Counted from the first letter of the stretch, positions 36,412 through 47,500 are shown. The stretch: 64,000 nt of DNA from Longitalea luteola (GCF_017356035.1 NZ_JAFIQX010000008.1:186001-250000); one strand, 5' to 3'. Made by a program: numbers and translations. The notes: a model not told the origin generated them from the sequence alone.

Positions 36412-36473
36412 AAGCGCAGAACGCCGAACGCTAAAAAACCATAAACTACAAAACCATAAACTATAAACGCTTA
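36412..36473. repeat. Heptad tract filling a convergent gene gap
   Basis: GCAAAAC, GCAAAGC, GCAGAAC, GCCGAAC, GCTAAAA followed by AACCATA, AACTACA, AACCATA, AACTATA-type units. It fills almost the whole 74-bp gap between the repressor stop (36400) and the stop of the converging dehydrogenase (36475), and switches word type midway. Confidence 0.8.
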
Positions 36474-36474
36474 A

Positions 36475-37491
36475 CTAAGTACTAAGATCTATCATTTTCT
36501 CCCATACTTCCTTAACCACCGGAATACCTTTTGCCAGATTGCGCTGGCGGGTTTGTAACACCCGTTCGCCAGGAAAAGTGATGGTTTTATTCTCTTCAGG
36601 TATAGATTGATGATAATCCATAATTATTCGTTTCACGACCTGTGCAATGGCCGACTGGTTACCAAGCTTATTGCAGTCAATGGCAATAAATACCTGCGAC
36701 ACGGCCATCTCTGCTTGCTGTTGCGATATTTCATGCACTGATAACCCACCCGACAACACCGTCGCCAGGATATCAAGCAACAACGACAGGCCCGCTCCCT
36801 TCCAAAAACCTATAGGTAATGGCCGGCGTGATCTCCTGATAGCGCCAGGATCAGTAGTGAGTTGCCCATCGGTATCAAAACCACCGTATACTGCTAACTG
36901 TTCGTTCTTCATATCCGCCTGTTCCAGCGCACCAAACGAATATTGCGACATAGCCATATCCAACACGATGGCCTCATTTTCAAAAGGCAATGCCATTACC
37001 AGCGGATTATTACCCAGTTTACTATCAACAGCGCCCCAGGCCGGCATCAGGCCGGTGGTGTTGGTCCAGCCGATGAAAACAAACCCCGCTTTGGCCGCCT
37101 GCCAGCCGTAAGTGCCACCCCGCATCCAGTGATTGGTATTGGCCAGCCCCACACATCCGATGCCATGCTGCCGCGCCAGTTGCATCGCGTTATTGGTGGC
37201 ATGAATGGCATTTAACGGCCCGGGCCCCAACCGGCCATCCCATTGTTGCACTGCGCCCAGTTGGTGTTTCAGGGCTGGTTCTGCATGAACGTTAATGTAG
37301 CCTTTTTGAATATATTCAATGAAACGTGGAAAGCGGTTGACGCCATGGGTGTATACACCATCGATACTGTTATTGGTAAACAGTTCGGCGCATACCATCG
37401 CTTTATCAATGGTAAATCCATGTTTAAGCAGAATGGCATTGAACAGCTGCAACATTTCTGTGGAGGGAATGGTAATGGTTGGGTTCAACAT
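36475..37491 (-). CDS. Ldh-family (malate/L-lactate/diketogulonate) NAD(P)H dehydrogenase
   Basis: 338 residues from the ATG at 37491; an earlier in-frame ATG at 37536 would add 15 residues not typical of the family. The family signatures are VYTHGVNRFPRFIEYI (catalytic His), GIGCVGLANTNHWMRGGTYG, SKLGNNPLVMALP, and IGFWKGAGLSLLLDI near the C-terminus. It resembles 2,3-diketo-L-gulonate reductase (YiaK) more than housekeeping malate dehydrogenase. Nearby genes degrade pectin sugars, so reduction of a keto-acid from a sugar acid is plausible but not shown. Confidence 0.86.
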   Translation of the reverse strand: MLNPTITIPSTEMLQLFNAILLKHGFTIDKAMVCAELFTNNSIDGVYTHGVNRFPRFIEYIQKGYINVHAEPALKHQLGAVQQWDGRLGPGPLNAIHATNNAMQLARQHGIGCVGLANTNHWMRGGTYGWQAAKAGFVFIGWTNTTGLMPAWGAVDSKLGNNPLVMALPFENEAIVLDMAMSQYSFGALEQADMKNEQLAVYGGFDTDGQLTTDPGAIRRSRRPLPIGFWKGAGLSLLLDILATVLSGGLSVHEISQQQAEMAVSQVFIAIDCNKLGNQSAIAQVVKRIIMDYHQSIPEENKTITFPGERVLQTRQRNLAKGIPVVKEVWEKMIDLST

Positions 37492-37592
37492 ACACGCAAG
37501 GTACGAATTGGTTGCGGCTTGCCCTTCAGCCATCAAATTTCATCCCTCCGAAAGACGCCAGGTTTTATATTGCTAAAAAATCATCACAGTTT

Positions 37593-39254
37593 TTATTGTT
37601 TAACAATCGCAAACCTGTTCATAGGCTTGTTATTATTGGAGACTACAACAAAATAGGTTCCGCTGGTCAACTCGGAAGTTGAAATCCTATAATTGTGATC
37701 CCTGGCGGTTTTGTTTCCTCTATCTATGATCTTAACCAATTGTCCAAAAGAATTGTAAAGACCTATTGTGTAATTTCCATTTTGTGGCAGCGACACGACA
37801 ATGTTTAGCAATTCCCGAACCGGATTGGGATATGCTTTCACGGTGGCTGCAGCTGGCTGCTTAAATGTACTAGTTGAGTTGTCAGCTTTCGTAGTTACAC
37901 AAGGTTGATTCGGCGGGCATTGTTCTGCAAGAAGGGGGAATGAAAATGAATTCTTTACGAAATGCATTTTATTTATACTGTTGTTCCAGGAAGTGCCTAT
38001 AATGTAAAATTCATTCTCATCAATTTCGACATTTGATGTACCATCAGCACTCAGGAAAATCGGGTATTTAAATCTCAATGAACTCCAGTCTGCATCCTCG
38101 GCATAAAAGTCGACTCTATCACTCCAATCAATCAGGTTTGTTGAAAGTCTGTAGGCCATGTGAGGTTTCCCCTGCCCGTCAAAATAAAGCTCCAATCCTA
38201 TAAACCGGTTGGTATTTTTAAACTTTGCCACCGAGAACCGAATAGTATTCATATCATTTGGAAATACAGGGGTACTCTGGGGGCCGCGGGTAGAAAAGAA
38301 AGCAGCTGCCTGGTCTTTGTTAAAACCTGCCGGCAGTGAAGGTATCCAGTCATTCACTGACCAGGTTTCATAAGCATTAGGATTAAATATATTGCTGTCA
38401 TGTACACGTATACATTTAATTCCACCTGTTACATCATGAGATTCATCTTTAACAAAAATGTACACATAATGGCCATATACTATTGAAGATGGATGCCTTA
38501 AGCCGTAGGATGTTTGCCCGCCACTACTATTTACATAGCCGGCAGATGGCCAGCCTATGGGGCCTAAATCATTCAGGTAATTAGCGCCGTAATCGTTCTC
38601 TTCATTATAAGGTAACCAGTTAGCATTCAAAAAGCCAAAATAAGCTTCCCAACATTCCTGATATGTTCCATTGTAATCGCCGGAAAAGGTAGCAGGATCA
38701 TTCGCATTTATGACCCAGGAAGGCCTTACCGTATTCTGATACAGATAATTGCCTATCTTTTCATTTTTATTTTCGCCATGACTAATGGCAAACAGGATTA
38801 CCTGATCAGTTCCCGGGTGATGTATCACCTGTGAAGAAAAAATGCCATTATAATTTCTTCTCCAGTGTAAATTCTTCCATTCGTTGTGATAAATGTACGA
38901 GGGGCTTGCAAGATAATTAGGATCGTGGTAATCGCCCCACCAGTGCAGGGATGTTAAATTCCATTTGGGACCATGACCATAATTAGGAGCACTGCCAACA
39001 GATAGAGTTTCGTTATATGGAGTAGCAAGGGACCTGGTAGATGACCAAACTCCCGTATAATGAGTAGTAAAATAATACTGATACCATCCTCCCTTTACAA
39101 CCCATGGTGGTATTTCTGCATAAAATGATAAAGACCCCGATTGTTGGGTAAAGTTTGTCGTGGAGATCCCTCTTGTATAATCACTGATATTAAAAGTTTG
39201 GGACTGTGCAAGAAAGGGTAGCAATATACACAGGAGTATACGTAATATTTTCAT
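37593..39254 (-). CDS. T9SS-secreted beta-propeller-like protein of unknown function
   Basis: 553 residues: signal peptide (MKILRILLCILLPFLAQSQ), a large tryptophan/tyrosine-rich region (about 25-440), and a C-terminal type IX secretion sorting domain (AYPNPVRELLNIVVSLPQNG, then SFGQLVKIID, and the end TYFVVVSNNNKPMNRFAIVKQ, quoted in part). The middle has repeated motifs such as YGHGPKWNLTSLHWWGDYHD and LSTNLIDWSDRVDFY, suggestive of a five-bladed propeller like GH43/GH32 proteins. I cannot point to a clear catalytic triad. It may bind or cut a glycan at the cell surface. Between the Ldh-family gene and GH78. Confidence 0.72.
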   Translation of the reverse strand: MKILRILLCILLPFLAQSQTFNISDYTRGISTTNFTQQSGSLSFYAEIPPWVVKGGWYQYYFTTHYTGVWSSTRSLATPYNETLSVGSAPNYGHGPKWNLTSLHWWGDYHDPNYLASPSYIYHNEWKNLHWRRNYNGIFSSQVIHHPGTDQVILFAISHGENKNEKIGNYLYQNTVRPSWVINANDPATFSGDYNGTYQECWEAYFGFLNANWLPYNEENDYGANYLNDLGPIGWPSAGYVNSSGGQTSYGLRHPSSIVYGHYVYIFVKDESHDVTGGIKCIRVHDSNIFNPNAYETWSVNDWIPSLPAGFNKDQAAAFFSTRGPQSTPVFPNDMNTIRFSVAKFKNTNRFIGLELYFDGQGKPHMAYRLSTNLIDWSDRVDFYAEDADWSSLRFKYPIFLSADGTSNVEIDENEFYIIGTSWNNSINKMHFVKNSFSFPLLAEQCPPNQPCVTTKADNSTSTFKQPAAATVKAYPNPVRELLNIVVSLPQNGNYTIGLYNSFGQLVKIIDRGNKTARDHNYRISTSELTSGTYFVVVSNNNKPMNRFAIVKQ

Positions 39255-39460
39255 ATCCTATCTGTTTAATCATTGACCGTATTCCCTTACCAACCACTTG
39301 CAGACTGCTGTTTATGCCATACTAAGCTGTGAATAAGGTATAATATAACCAGTAACGTTATGCTGCAAATGTAGCTGATTAAAAAAAGTAGAACGACGGA
39401 AATGTATAAGCGTGCAGATTAGGCAATAACTGTGTTGTTTTAACCAATAGATGTGCAAAT

Positions 39461-39494
39461 AAAAAAGGTGTAGCCAAGCTGGTACACCTTTTTT
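39461..39494. terminator. Bidirectional intrinsic terminator after GH78
   Basis: Perfect 12-bp stem AAAAAAGGTGTA (39461-39472) / TACACCTTTTTT (39483-39494), 10-nt loop. It separates the GH78 gene from the T9SS protein gene. The AAGGTGTA core resembles the GTGCCAC hairpin family. Confidence 0.88.
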
Positions 39495-39517
39495 GAACGT
39501 TATTTTCGTGATTTAAA

Positions 39518-42319
39518 CTATCTGATAATAAACTTATACTTTCCAGACCCGATCTTGAATACCTGCCTTCCATTCTGGTAGCCCATGTTCTTGATTTCAC
39601 GGTGCATGGCCAGTGGCGTATTACTTTCCAGGATGGTTTTATTGGGCGGTGTGGGCAGATAGATCGTAGCCGTTGTATTCACCGGTACCTGTATGGTAAA
39701 TACCCGGAACGAATACTGGTGGTCCCACTCAGAATAAATTCTACCGTAAGGCGAATTAAACGACACATTCCCTTTATCAAGCCCCAGGATCGGTTCGGGG
39801 GCAATGATGAAGTTCTTATAAGCAGTTGATGTATCCTCTTGCTTAATTCCTCCCACGCCATCAAAAAACCATTGCATGAGGTGGCCCAGCATCAGGTGGT
39901 TGTTTGATTTTGTATCCAGCGCCTGCCATGATTCAGTCAATGCAGTGGCGCCTTTCTTCAGTTGAAATCCATAACCCGGCACCTTATCATCACTGTTCAT
40001 ATCATATACCAGTTGTGCTGAGCCATTTTTTGTAAGCGCATCTACCAGGAAGTGGAAACCGATGTCTCCCGCTGTAAGCGCGCTTTCATTGGCAATGATG
40101 TCGGTTTTCAGCGCATCCAGTACAGCCGCTTTGTTGGCTTCCTCAACCAGTCCAACCGCTAATGGCATAGCCATAGCCGTCTGGCTGCCGGTTGCATATT
40201 TCTTTGTAGCCGCATCGTAGAATTTGGCATTGAATGCTTTTTTTACTTCCGCCGCCTGTGCTGCGTATTGCGTAGCTTCCGCTGATTTATTCATCAGCTT
40301 CGCCATTTTCGACAACAGGTCAAGGTCATAATAATAGATGGCGGTTGCAGTCAGTTCCTTCGGTGTCAACTGTGCAAAGCCGGGAGGGTTAGGCCCTATA
40401 TCGTACCAGTCGCCCAGGCCATGCGACAGGATATGTCCGTTCGCTTTTGACTTCAGGTAAGCCACGTATTTCGTCATCATGGGCCATGCTTCCTGCATTA
40501 CGGATTTGTCGCCATACCATTGGTACATTAACCAGGGTAATATAACTGCAGCACTTCCCCACTCGGGCGAATCGCGGAAGTCTTTCAAGTCTTTATCAAA
40601 CACCACATACTCCGGCGCAATAGTGGGCACCAGTCCGTCGGTGATTTGATCAGTCATCATATCGGCTACGATCTTTTTGTACAAACTGTAAATATCGTAG
40701 TTGAAGTGAATGCTTTCCCCCATGAGGTAGGTCTGCTCGAGCCAGCCCAGTTTTTCGCGGTGCGGACAGTCAGTGAGCACACTTTGCATATTGCTGCGAA
40801 TGGCCCAGTCGATCAGTGCATAGGTTTCATTCATCAGGTCTTCCCTGCTATCAAACTTACCTATCTGGGGAGCCGAATTGCGGGTATGCAACATCTTGAT
40901 ATCGGTGATCACCGCTTTCAGCTTTTTCCCTTTTATTGAATCCGGTGCTGCGTTCGAAACTTCGGCATACCGGAAGCCATAATAAGAAAAGCGCGGCGTA
41001 AATTCTTCATCACCGGTTCCTTTACAGGTATATGAAAAATAATAAGGGCGGCCACTGTTCTTCTGGTTGATGCGTTTCTCGGCATCGATCAGCTCACCGG
41101 GATAGATCCTGATCACCTGTCCTTTTTCACCCCGTACGGTAATTTTTACAATACCGCTTGCATTCTGGCCAAAATCGAACAATACGGTAGTGTCACTGTT
41201 CTTGTCGCATTTTTGCGGAGCAATGGTAGCCATCACTTTTACCGGTGTACCGGTTTCAGCGATCAGTTTACCAGTGGGGGCTTTTACCACAACAGCCGCT
41301 TTCCAGGCGCCATCATTGAAGGAAGCTTTATCCCAGCCATCCTGTTCGAGGGTAGCATTGTATTCTTCACCCGCATAGATGCTGGAGAAAGTGATAGGGC
41401 CCGGTGCTGTTTTCCAGCTGTTGTCTGAGATAATTTCTGACTTCGTGCCATCTGTATATTCCACCAACAGCTTCATGATCATTTTGGGATTACCATAAGC
41501 CAGCAAGGCTTTACGGTAACGCTCGTTGGGAACGTTGTAAAAACCATTGCCCAGCATTACGCCAATGGCATTGTTGCCATTGGTGAGCTGACTGGTTACA
41601 TCGAGCACGTTGTATAAAACACGTTTATCGTAATTGGTCCAGCCGGGCGCCAGGAACTGATCGCCGATTTTCTGGCCATTGATATGCAGTTCATACTGGC
41701 CTAAACCAGTAATAAAGGCAGTTGCTTTTTTAACCGGTTTGCTTACGGTAAATGATTTCCGTAATAAAGGCAATACGTGGTTACCGCTTACAAGCGATTT
41801 GTATTCCTTGCTGGAGCCGGGTGAATGAATGCCGGGCACATAGCGTTTGGACGCATCCAGCTCATCATAACCGATCCATTGCGCATTGCTCCAGTCGGCC
41901 GGTTGTAACAAACCCATTTGAAACCTGGCCGTATCGCTGCTCCAGTCTGACATAGCCCCCTGGTTGTCCCAAACCATCACCTTCCAGTAGTAGGTTTGAC
42001 CTGCCACCAATGGTTTACCGGCATAGGGTACCCACAGCGATTGTTCACTGTTCACTTCCTTGCTATCCCAAATGTTACCGGTATTAGCTGCCAGTTTGGC
42101 CAGGTCATCGGCCACCAGGATGCGATAGCGCGTTTGCATAACGGCACGTGCGGTACTGTTAATTTGCCAGCTTAAGCGCGGCTGCAGGGTTTCAATGCCT
42201 GCGGGATTGGTCAGGTTCTCTACACGGGGATTAACCACTACGGGTTTTGCTGTTTGTGCGAAAACGGGTACAGATCCAACCAACAGGAAAAAAGAGGCGA
42301 TGATGGTACTTTTTTTCAT
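39518..42319 (-). CDS. GH78 alpha-L-rhamnosidase
   Basis: 933 residues with a signal peptide (IIASFFLLVGSVPVFA). The N-terminal Ig-like Bac_rhamnosid_N region (NPRVENLTNPAGIETLQPRL) and beta-sandwiches (AFITGLGQYELHINGQKIGD) precede the (alpha/alpha)6 barrel. TDCPHREKLGWLEQTYLMGE near residue 518 is the conserved active-site block carrying the acidic residues, and LTESWQALDTKSNNH gives the second catalytic glutamate. It removes terminal L-rhamnose from pectic or glycoprotein side chains, feeding the rhamnose operon. It is monocistronic or paired with the GH105 gene upstream across 424 bp. Confidence 0.95.
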   Translation of the reverse strand: MKKSTIIASFFLLVGSVPVFAQTAKPVVVNPRVENLTNPAGIETLQPRLSWQINSTARAVMQTRYRILVADDLAKLAANTGNIWDSKEVNSEQSLWVPYAGKPLVAGQTYYWKVMVWDNQGAMSDWSSDTARFQMGLLQPADWSNAQWIGYDELDASKRYVPGIHSPGSSKEYKSLVSGNHVLPLLRKSFTVSKPVKKATAFITGLGQYELHINGQKIGDQFLAPGWTNYDKRVLYNVLDVTSQLTNGNNAIGVMLGNGFYNVPNERYRKALLAYGNPKMIMKLLVEYTDGTKSEIISDNSWKTAPGPITFSSIYAGEEYNATLEQDGWDKASFNDGAWKAAVVVKAPTGKLIAETGTPVKVMATIAPQKCDKNSDTTVLFDFGQNASGIVKITVRGEKGQVIRIYPGELIDAEKRINQKNSGRPYYFSYTCKGTGDEEFTPRFSYYGFRYAEVSNAAPDSIKGKKLKAVITDIKMLHTRNSAPQIGKFDSREDLMNETYALIDWAIRSNMQSVLTDCPHREKLGWLEQTYLMGESIHFNYDIYSLYKKIVADMMTDQITDGLVPTIAPEYVVFDKDLKDFRDSPEWGSAAVILPWLMYQWYGDKSVMQEAWPMMTKYVAYLKSKANGHILSHGLGDWYDIGPNPPGFAQLTPKELTATAIYYYDLDLLSKMAKLMNKSAEATQYAAQAAEVKKAFNAKFYDAATKKYATGSQTAMAMPLAVGLVEEANKAAVLDALKTDIIANESALTAGDIGFHFLVDALTKNGSAQLVYDMNSDDKVPGYGFQLKKGATALTESWQALDTKSNNHLMLGHLMQWFFDGVGGIKQEDTSTAYKNFIIAPEPILGLDKGNVSFNSPYGRIYSEWDHQYSFRVFTIQVPVNTTATIYLPTPPNKTILESNTPLAMHREIKNMGYQNGRQVFKIGSGKYKFIIR

Positions 42320-42743
42320 ATTGCCTTATAAGATATTGAATGGGTTTTCTGGTAATGGAAAACGATAATAGCTTACCATTATTATATCAAATCAAAATCA
42401 GTAAACGTAAAAATACGAACACAAGACTCGTAATAACAACAAAAGAATTAACTAATGTGCTGGTCTACAGGCGGGCCAAAGTAATAACAAAAACGTGAAA
42501 CGGCAAATCCCGTATAAGTTACAGGTTCCAGGTTACAGGTTCCAGTGTTCTGGGGCACTTTTTTGCCAACAAAGTGCTGCTATCACCTGTTGTACCTCTC
42601 CCATTCTTTAGGCGTAATCACTCACTTCTACGTTCATATTGCTACGCGGCCGCTCTCTTCCAAACGTGCTTTGGCCATGAATGGTGGCATACACACTTAA
42701 TAAGTCATGCATTTAAGAAGTCAATAACCTGGCAACTCAATAA
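42320..42743. other. Intergenic region upstream of GH78
   Basis: No gene in 424 bp. It contains a short heptad tract (42519-42546, ACAGGTT/CCAGGTT units) and looser 7-bp words near 42700-42735. The A/T-rich 42340-42420 stretch probably holds the GH78 promoter, but no exact TAnnTTTG was found. Confidence 0.5.
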
Positions 42744-44093
42744 TTAGGGAGTATAATACTGTAATGAGCTATCATTTATTTTGAATGGATCCTTTTTAAC
42801 CAACCGCAGCATTTCTGCACCAGCAAGTAACACCGGTCCATAACCATGGGCTGCATAAACATTCACCGGCCGGTGATAATAAAATGCAGGATCGAATGCC
42901 ATACCAGTGCCTACACATACCCCTTCTACCTGGCCGGTAGGGTTTATTTTGGTGGTTACTGCATTCCAGGCCAGCATGGCCATTGGGGCATACGCTTTGG
43001 CATCTAACCAGCCTTTATTAACAGCATGTGCCAGGCAGTATGCATAAATAGCGGTGGCGGATGTTTCCAGGTATGAATCGGTACGGTTCAATAACTGGTG
43101 CCAAAAACCGGAACCGGATTGATACGCTGCCAGTCCTTTGGCATGCGCCTGTAATTGCTGTAATACAAAGGAACGGCCCGGATGATTCTCCGGCAATACA
43201 TCCAGCAATTCTACCATCGCCATAATGGCCCAGCCATTGGCGCGGCCCCAATAAAAAGCAGGATGCGGGTTCATATCCTGTACCCAGCCATGCATGTACA
43301 ATCCTTTTTCTTTATCGAACATGCGTTGTGTGAACTGCCGGATCTGCTTCACAGCATCGTCATAATAGGCGGTTTGTCCGGTAAGCTTACCCATTTGCGC
43401 CAGCGCCGGCACACTCATGTACAGGTCGTCTAACCAGATGGTATTTTTTTGAGGACGATTGCGTGCCAGCGTTCCGTCTGTGAGCCGGAATTCTTTTTGA
43501 CTTATGTAGTTGATATAATTATCAATTAACGGACGCAGCTCTTTGTTGAGGCCGCTGCGTGTGGCTTTGATCATCGCAGCGCATACGGCACCGGCATCAT
43601 CGAGCGCATGGGGCTCCACGGGTTGGCGGAAGACATAGTTCCCTTTCAGCGAACCTTCGCCCGCTTTCTTTTTAATGGCCGGTACCCATTTGGCAATAAA
43701 TGCCAGCCGTTGTTTTACATAATCGCTGTACCGGGTGTCTCCGCTGGTTTCCGCAGCCAGCAACATACCGCTATAGGTAACGCCCCATTCATAGGCAGTA
43801 AGCCGGAAATCGCCGGGTTTAATACCATAGGCCGTATCGAAACTCGTAGCATCGGTCACCTCCTGCCCTGTATGTTTGTTGATCATTTGCGCCGGGGTAA
43901 CCGCATCGAGGTAATTGAACACTTTATCGAGCACCTTTTTGATATCCCCCTCACTCATGGCTGCATAAGGCACTGGATAATCAGGTTGCAATGCATGTAA
44001 TGGAGCGGTAACATCGGTGCCGGGTTTGCCCTGGGAAAAAGTCGTTGTTGTAATAAACAATGAAGCGAGTAAAGCACTGGTGATCTTATTCAT
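42744..44093 (-). CDS. GH105-family unsaturated uronyl hydrolase
   Basis: 449 residues, longer than the operon copy at 23507. Signal peptide MNKITSALLASLFITTTTFS. Barrel signatures: RLTAYEWGVTYSGMLLAAET, PHALDDAGAVCAAM, IWLDDLYMSVPALAQMG (catalytic Asp region), FYWGRANGWAIMAMVELLDV and ETSATAIYAYCLAH. It hydrates unsaturated uronic acid at the end of lyase products. Its divergence from the first GH105 suggests another substrate, for example unsaturated glucuronate of arabinogalactan. It is divergent from susC across a 417-bp regulatory region. Confidence 0.9.
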   Translation of the reverse strand: MNKITSALLASLFITTTTFSQGKPGTDVTAPLHALQPDYPVPYAAMSEGDIKKVLDKVFNYLDAVTPAQMINKHTGQEVTDATSFDTAYGIKPGDFRLTAYEWGVTYSGMLLAAETSGDTRYSDYVKQRLAFIAKWVPAIKKKAGEGSLKGNYVFRQPVEPHALDDAGAVCAAMIKATRSGLNKELRPLIDNYINYISQKEFRLTDGTLARNRPQKNTIWLDDLYMSVPALAQMGKLTGQTAYYDDAVKQIRQFTQRMFDKEKGLYMHGWVQDMNPHPAFYWGRANGWAIMAMVELLDVLPENHPGRSFVLQQLQAHAKGLAAYQSGSGFWHQLLNRTDSYLETSATAIYAYCLAHAVNKGWLDAKAYAPMAMLAWNAVTTKINPTGQVEGVCVGTGMAFDPAFYYHRPVNVYAAHGYGPVLLAGAEMLRLVKKDPFKINDSSLQYYTP

Positions 44094-44191
44094 ATGGTTG
44101 CTTATCGTAAATGGTTACCGGTCAACTGTTACCAGGTACCGGTCAATACAAAATAAAATTGCCGGTTGCAAGTTAACGGCATGCAGGGTTG

Positions 44192-44209
44192 CCCCGGTGA
44201 CAACCGGGG
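44192..44209. repeat. GC-rich hairpin in the GH105/susC divergent region
   Basis: Perfect 7-bp stem CCCCGGT / ACCGGGG with a GACA tetraloop. It follows a heptad-like stretch (44104-44180) of ACCGGTC/ACCAGGT words. No T run follows, so it is probably not a terminator. Confidence 0.5.
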
Positions 44210-44304
44210 TTACAGCGCATTTCTATGATACGAACAGGAATGCATTTACCCTTACATCCATACCCTTACAAATTAATTAAAAATAAAAGTACATGGTGTT
44301 TTAA

Positions 44305-44445
44305 CAATCCTGTGCAATCCTGAAATACAGTACAGACAGGTAATCCGGCCACGCTCAAAATGGATTCTTAAGTTAAGCACATTACAGCATTTGTTAATAC
44401 AAGACAAAATGAAACTGCGGTTATTCTATCAGGATAGTTCAGGAT
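44305..44445 (+). promoter_or_regulatory. Paired direct-repeat sites upstream of susC
   Basis: CAATCCTG occurs twice with a 10-bp period (44305-44312, 44315-44322). The reverse-complement word CAGGAT occurs twice with the same 10-bp period (44430-44435, 44440-44445). Two direct repeats at one helical turn, facing each other about 110 bp apart, are typical of binding sites for AraC-type or LytTR-type activators. They lie 65-205 bp before the susC ATG and are good candidates for control of susCD, possibly also of the divergent GH105. Confidence 0.55.
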
Positions 44446-44510
44446 GATTTTAGGCATAGGATAAGATAACTTACGTATACATAATAAATTAAACATCCTA
44501 ACAGCTTATT

Positions 44511-47500
44511 ATGAAAAAAACGATTGCTATCAGGCGAAATGTCCTGCTCATTTCGCTACTTAAGCTATTTGCTATTTTCTCCTTCGCACAAAACAATTTT
44601 CCGGTAACAGGCAAAATAACAGACAATACAGGTGCCCCCCTGCAAGGTGTTACTGTTCAGGTCAAAGGCACTAAAGTTGCAACAGCAACAAAGCAGGATG
44701 GAACATTCTCCATTAATGCACCTTCAGGAAGTGCAGTGTTACTATTCAGTTCTGTTGGATTTATTTCGAGAGAAGTACCAATAGAAAATAAAGCACAAGT
44801 GAATGTCGTAATGAGTGCTGGTGATAACGCCATGGACCAGGTGGTGGTCATAGGTTACGGCGCTGTTAAAAAGCGGGATGTGACAGGCGCTGTTGCCGGC
44901 ATCAATGAAAAAGACATTAAATCAAGGCCGGTAAATGATGCCTTGCAGGCCATGCAGGGAAAGGTAGCCGGTGTTGATATCAGTTCCACAGAACGCCCCG
45001 GCACGGTGGCCACCGTGAATGTCCGCGGCGTACGGTCTTTAACGGCATCCAATTCACCGCTGTACGTTGTCGACGGCATTCCCCTGATGACCGGCGGCAT
45101 TGAATACATAAATCCGAATGATATTGAATCCATCGATGTATTGAAAGACGCCTCTGCGACCGCCATTTACGGCTCCCGCGGCGCCAACGGCGTGGTGATC
45201 GTAACTACCAAACAGGGCAAAGTGGGTAAAGCATCGCTGAACCTGAATCTTGCCACTACCGCAGAAGAGATCGTGAATAGAATGGAAATGTTCAATGCCG
45301 CAGATTATATCACCTTTCGCCGCTGGGCCTATTACTACAAGAACCCGGCGGTAAATCCGCGTGGTGATCAGCCTAATATTGCTCATGACAGAAGTATTTT
45401 CCTGGCCACCAGCGATCCTTCGGCCTGGGCGAATATTGCCAGGGGGTGGGCTTCGGGAACATGGGATGGATCTCAGGTGCAAACAACGGATTGGTTTGGA
45501 ATGGTAAGTCAGACCGGCATTACAAAGAACCTCACCCTCAGCGCTGGCGGAGGAAGTGAAAAAGCAAAAGCCTACGGTTCATTTGGCTATCTCGACAATA
45601 CAGGTACACAAAAAGGACAAAGTTTTAAAAGATATAACGCCAACGTAAATGTTGACATAAATGCTACCAAATGGTTTTCATTCGGTACTAACATGACAGT
45701 TGCTTACAGTATACAGGAATATGGACAATCAAGAACAGGCGCCACAACAACACAGTCATCGCACAGCGTTTTTGAATCGGCAAGAGCGCTGTTCCCGTAT
45801 GCGGTACCGTTTGATTCTGCGGGAAACCGGATCATTTATCCAGGTGGTGATATTGCCTTTAAAAATGTGGCTGACGAATGGACGCTGAATCAGGACCAAA
45901 GAACAACGCTGCGCGCATTCGGTAGCTTTTATGGCCAGCTTGACCTTGGAAGTATTCATTCCGCATTGGATGGATTGAAATACAGAGTGAACTTCGGGCC
46001 CGACTTTTCCACCTATCGGGATGGAACGTACATAGACCCAAATTCGGTGATCAGTACCGGTATAAGTTCTGCTTCGCTTACGAAGGCGCAAACATTCTCT
46101 TATACCCTCGATCACCTGATCTATTATAATAAAACCATCGGCCGGCATGATATAGGGCTGACTTTGCTGGGCAGCCAAACGAAGTTTAAATCAGACAGCA
46201 GTTATATCGCTGCCAACGGAATTGCTTTTGGAAGCCAGCGCTGGAACGCGTTATCCAAAAGCTATATTCCGGCCAATAACCTCACCGGATATACGTCAGG
46301 ACTCACCGAAAGCCAGTTACAGTCTTTTATGGCCCGTATAAACTATACGTTTAACGACAAGTATGTGCTGACGGTATCTGCCCGGCGCGATGGCGCCTCC
46401 CAGCTGGCCGAAGGTCATAAGTATTCCTGGTTCCCATCTATGGCTGTTGCCTGGAAAATGAATGAAGAAAGATTTATGCAGAATGCAACCTGGCTGAATG
46501 ACCTTAAGCTACGGTTTGGCGTTGGCGTTACCGGAAACTCCGCTATTAGTCCATATGCTACCCAGGGGCCCCTCACCTCGCTCTTTTACCCCTACACATC
46601 CACTATCACGCCAGGCGTTATTCCTTCACTAACTTTGGCCAATCAGTCGTTGGGCTGGGAAAAAACGACGCAATATAATGTGGGAATCGACTTTTCTGTG
46701 CTGAACAGAAGGATCTTTGGAAGCATTGACGTATATACATCAAGTACAAAAGATCTGTTAATGCAAATGTCTATTCCAACTGTTACCGGTTATCCGCAAA
46801 CATTTGCAAATGTTGGGCAAACAGCCAATAAAGGAATGGATCTGAGTTTAACATCTGTTAATATCAGGACAAAGAATCTTACCTGGACAACCAATGCCAG
46901 TATTTCGTGGCAAAAAGACAAGATCGTTTCGTTAGCGAATGGCAAGCAGGATGATATCAATAACAACTGGTTTATAGGTCAGCCTATTGAGGTGATCTAC
47001 AATTTCCAGGGCGCCGGCATCTGGCATCTGGAAGATTCAGCTGCTTACAAACAGTTTAACGCTAATGGAACGAATTTCACCCCCGGAAGCGCAAGACCTG
47101 TTGATATCAATGACGATAAAAAGATAGACCCCAATAATGACCGGACGATCATTGGGAATACAAGGCCAAGATGGATTGTGGGAATGACCAATACTGTCTC
47201 ATTCAAATCGTTCGAGTTTTCCATTTTCCTGTATGGCCGTTTAAAATACCTCTACAATACCGGTGGCGAAGCACAAACCGCTCGCGGCACCCAGCGGGCG
47301 ATCAGTTATTATAATGAGAACAATACGAATGCTGAATACCAGAAACCAATACATACTGAGGCAACCGGTGATCCATACTCGGTGGTGTTGGGTTTTAAAG
47401 ATGCTTCATTTATCAAGATCCGCAATATATCACTCGGATACAGCCTGACCGGCAAGGCGTTGAAAAAAACGGGCTTGTCGAATTTAAAAGCGTATGTCCA

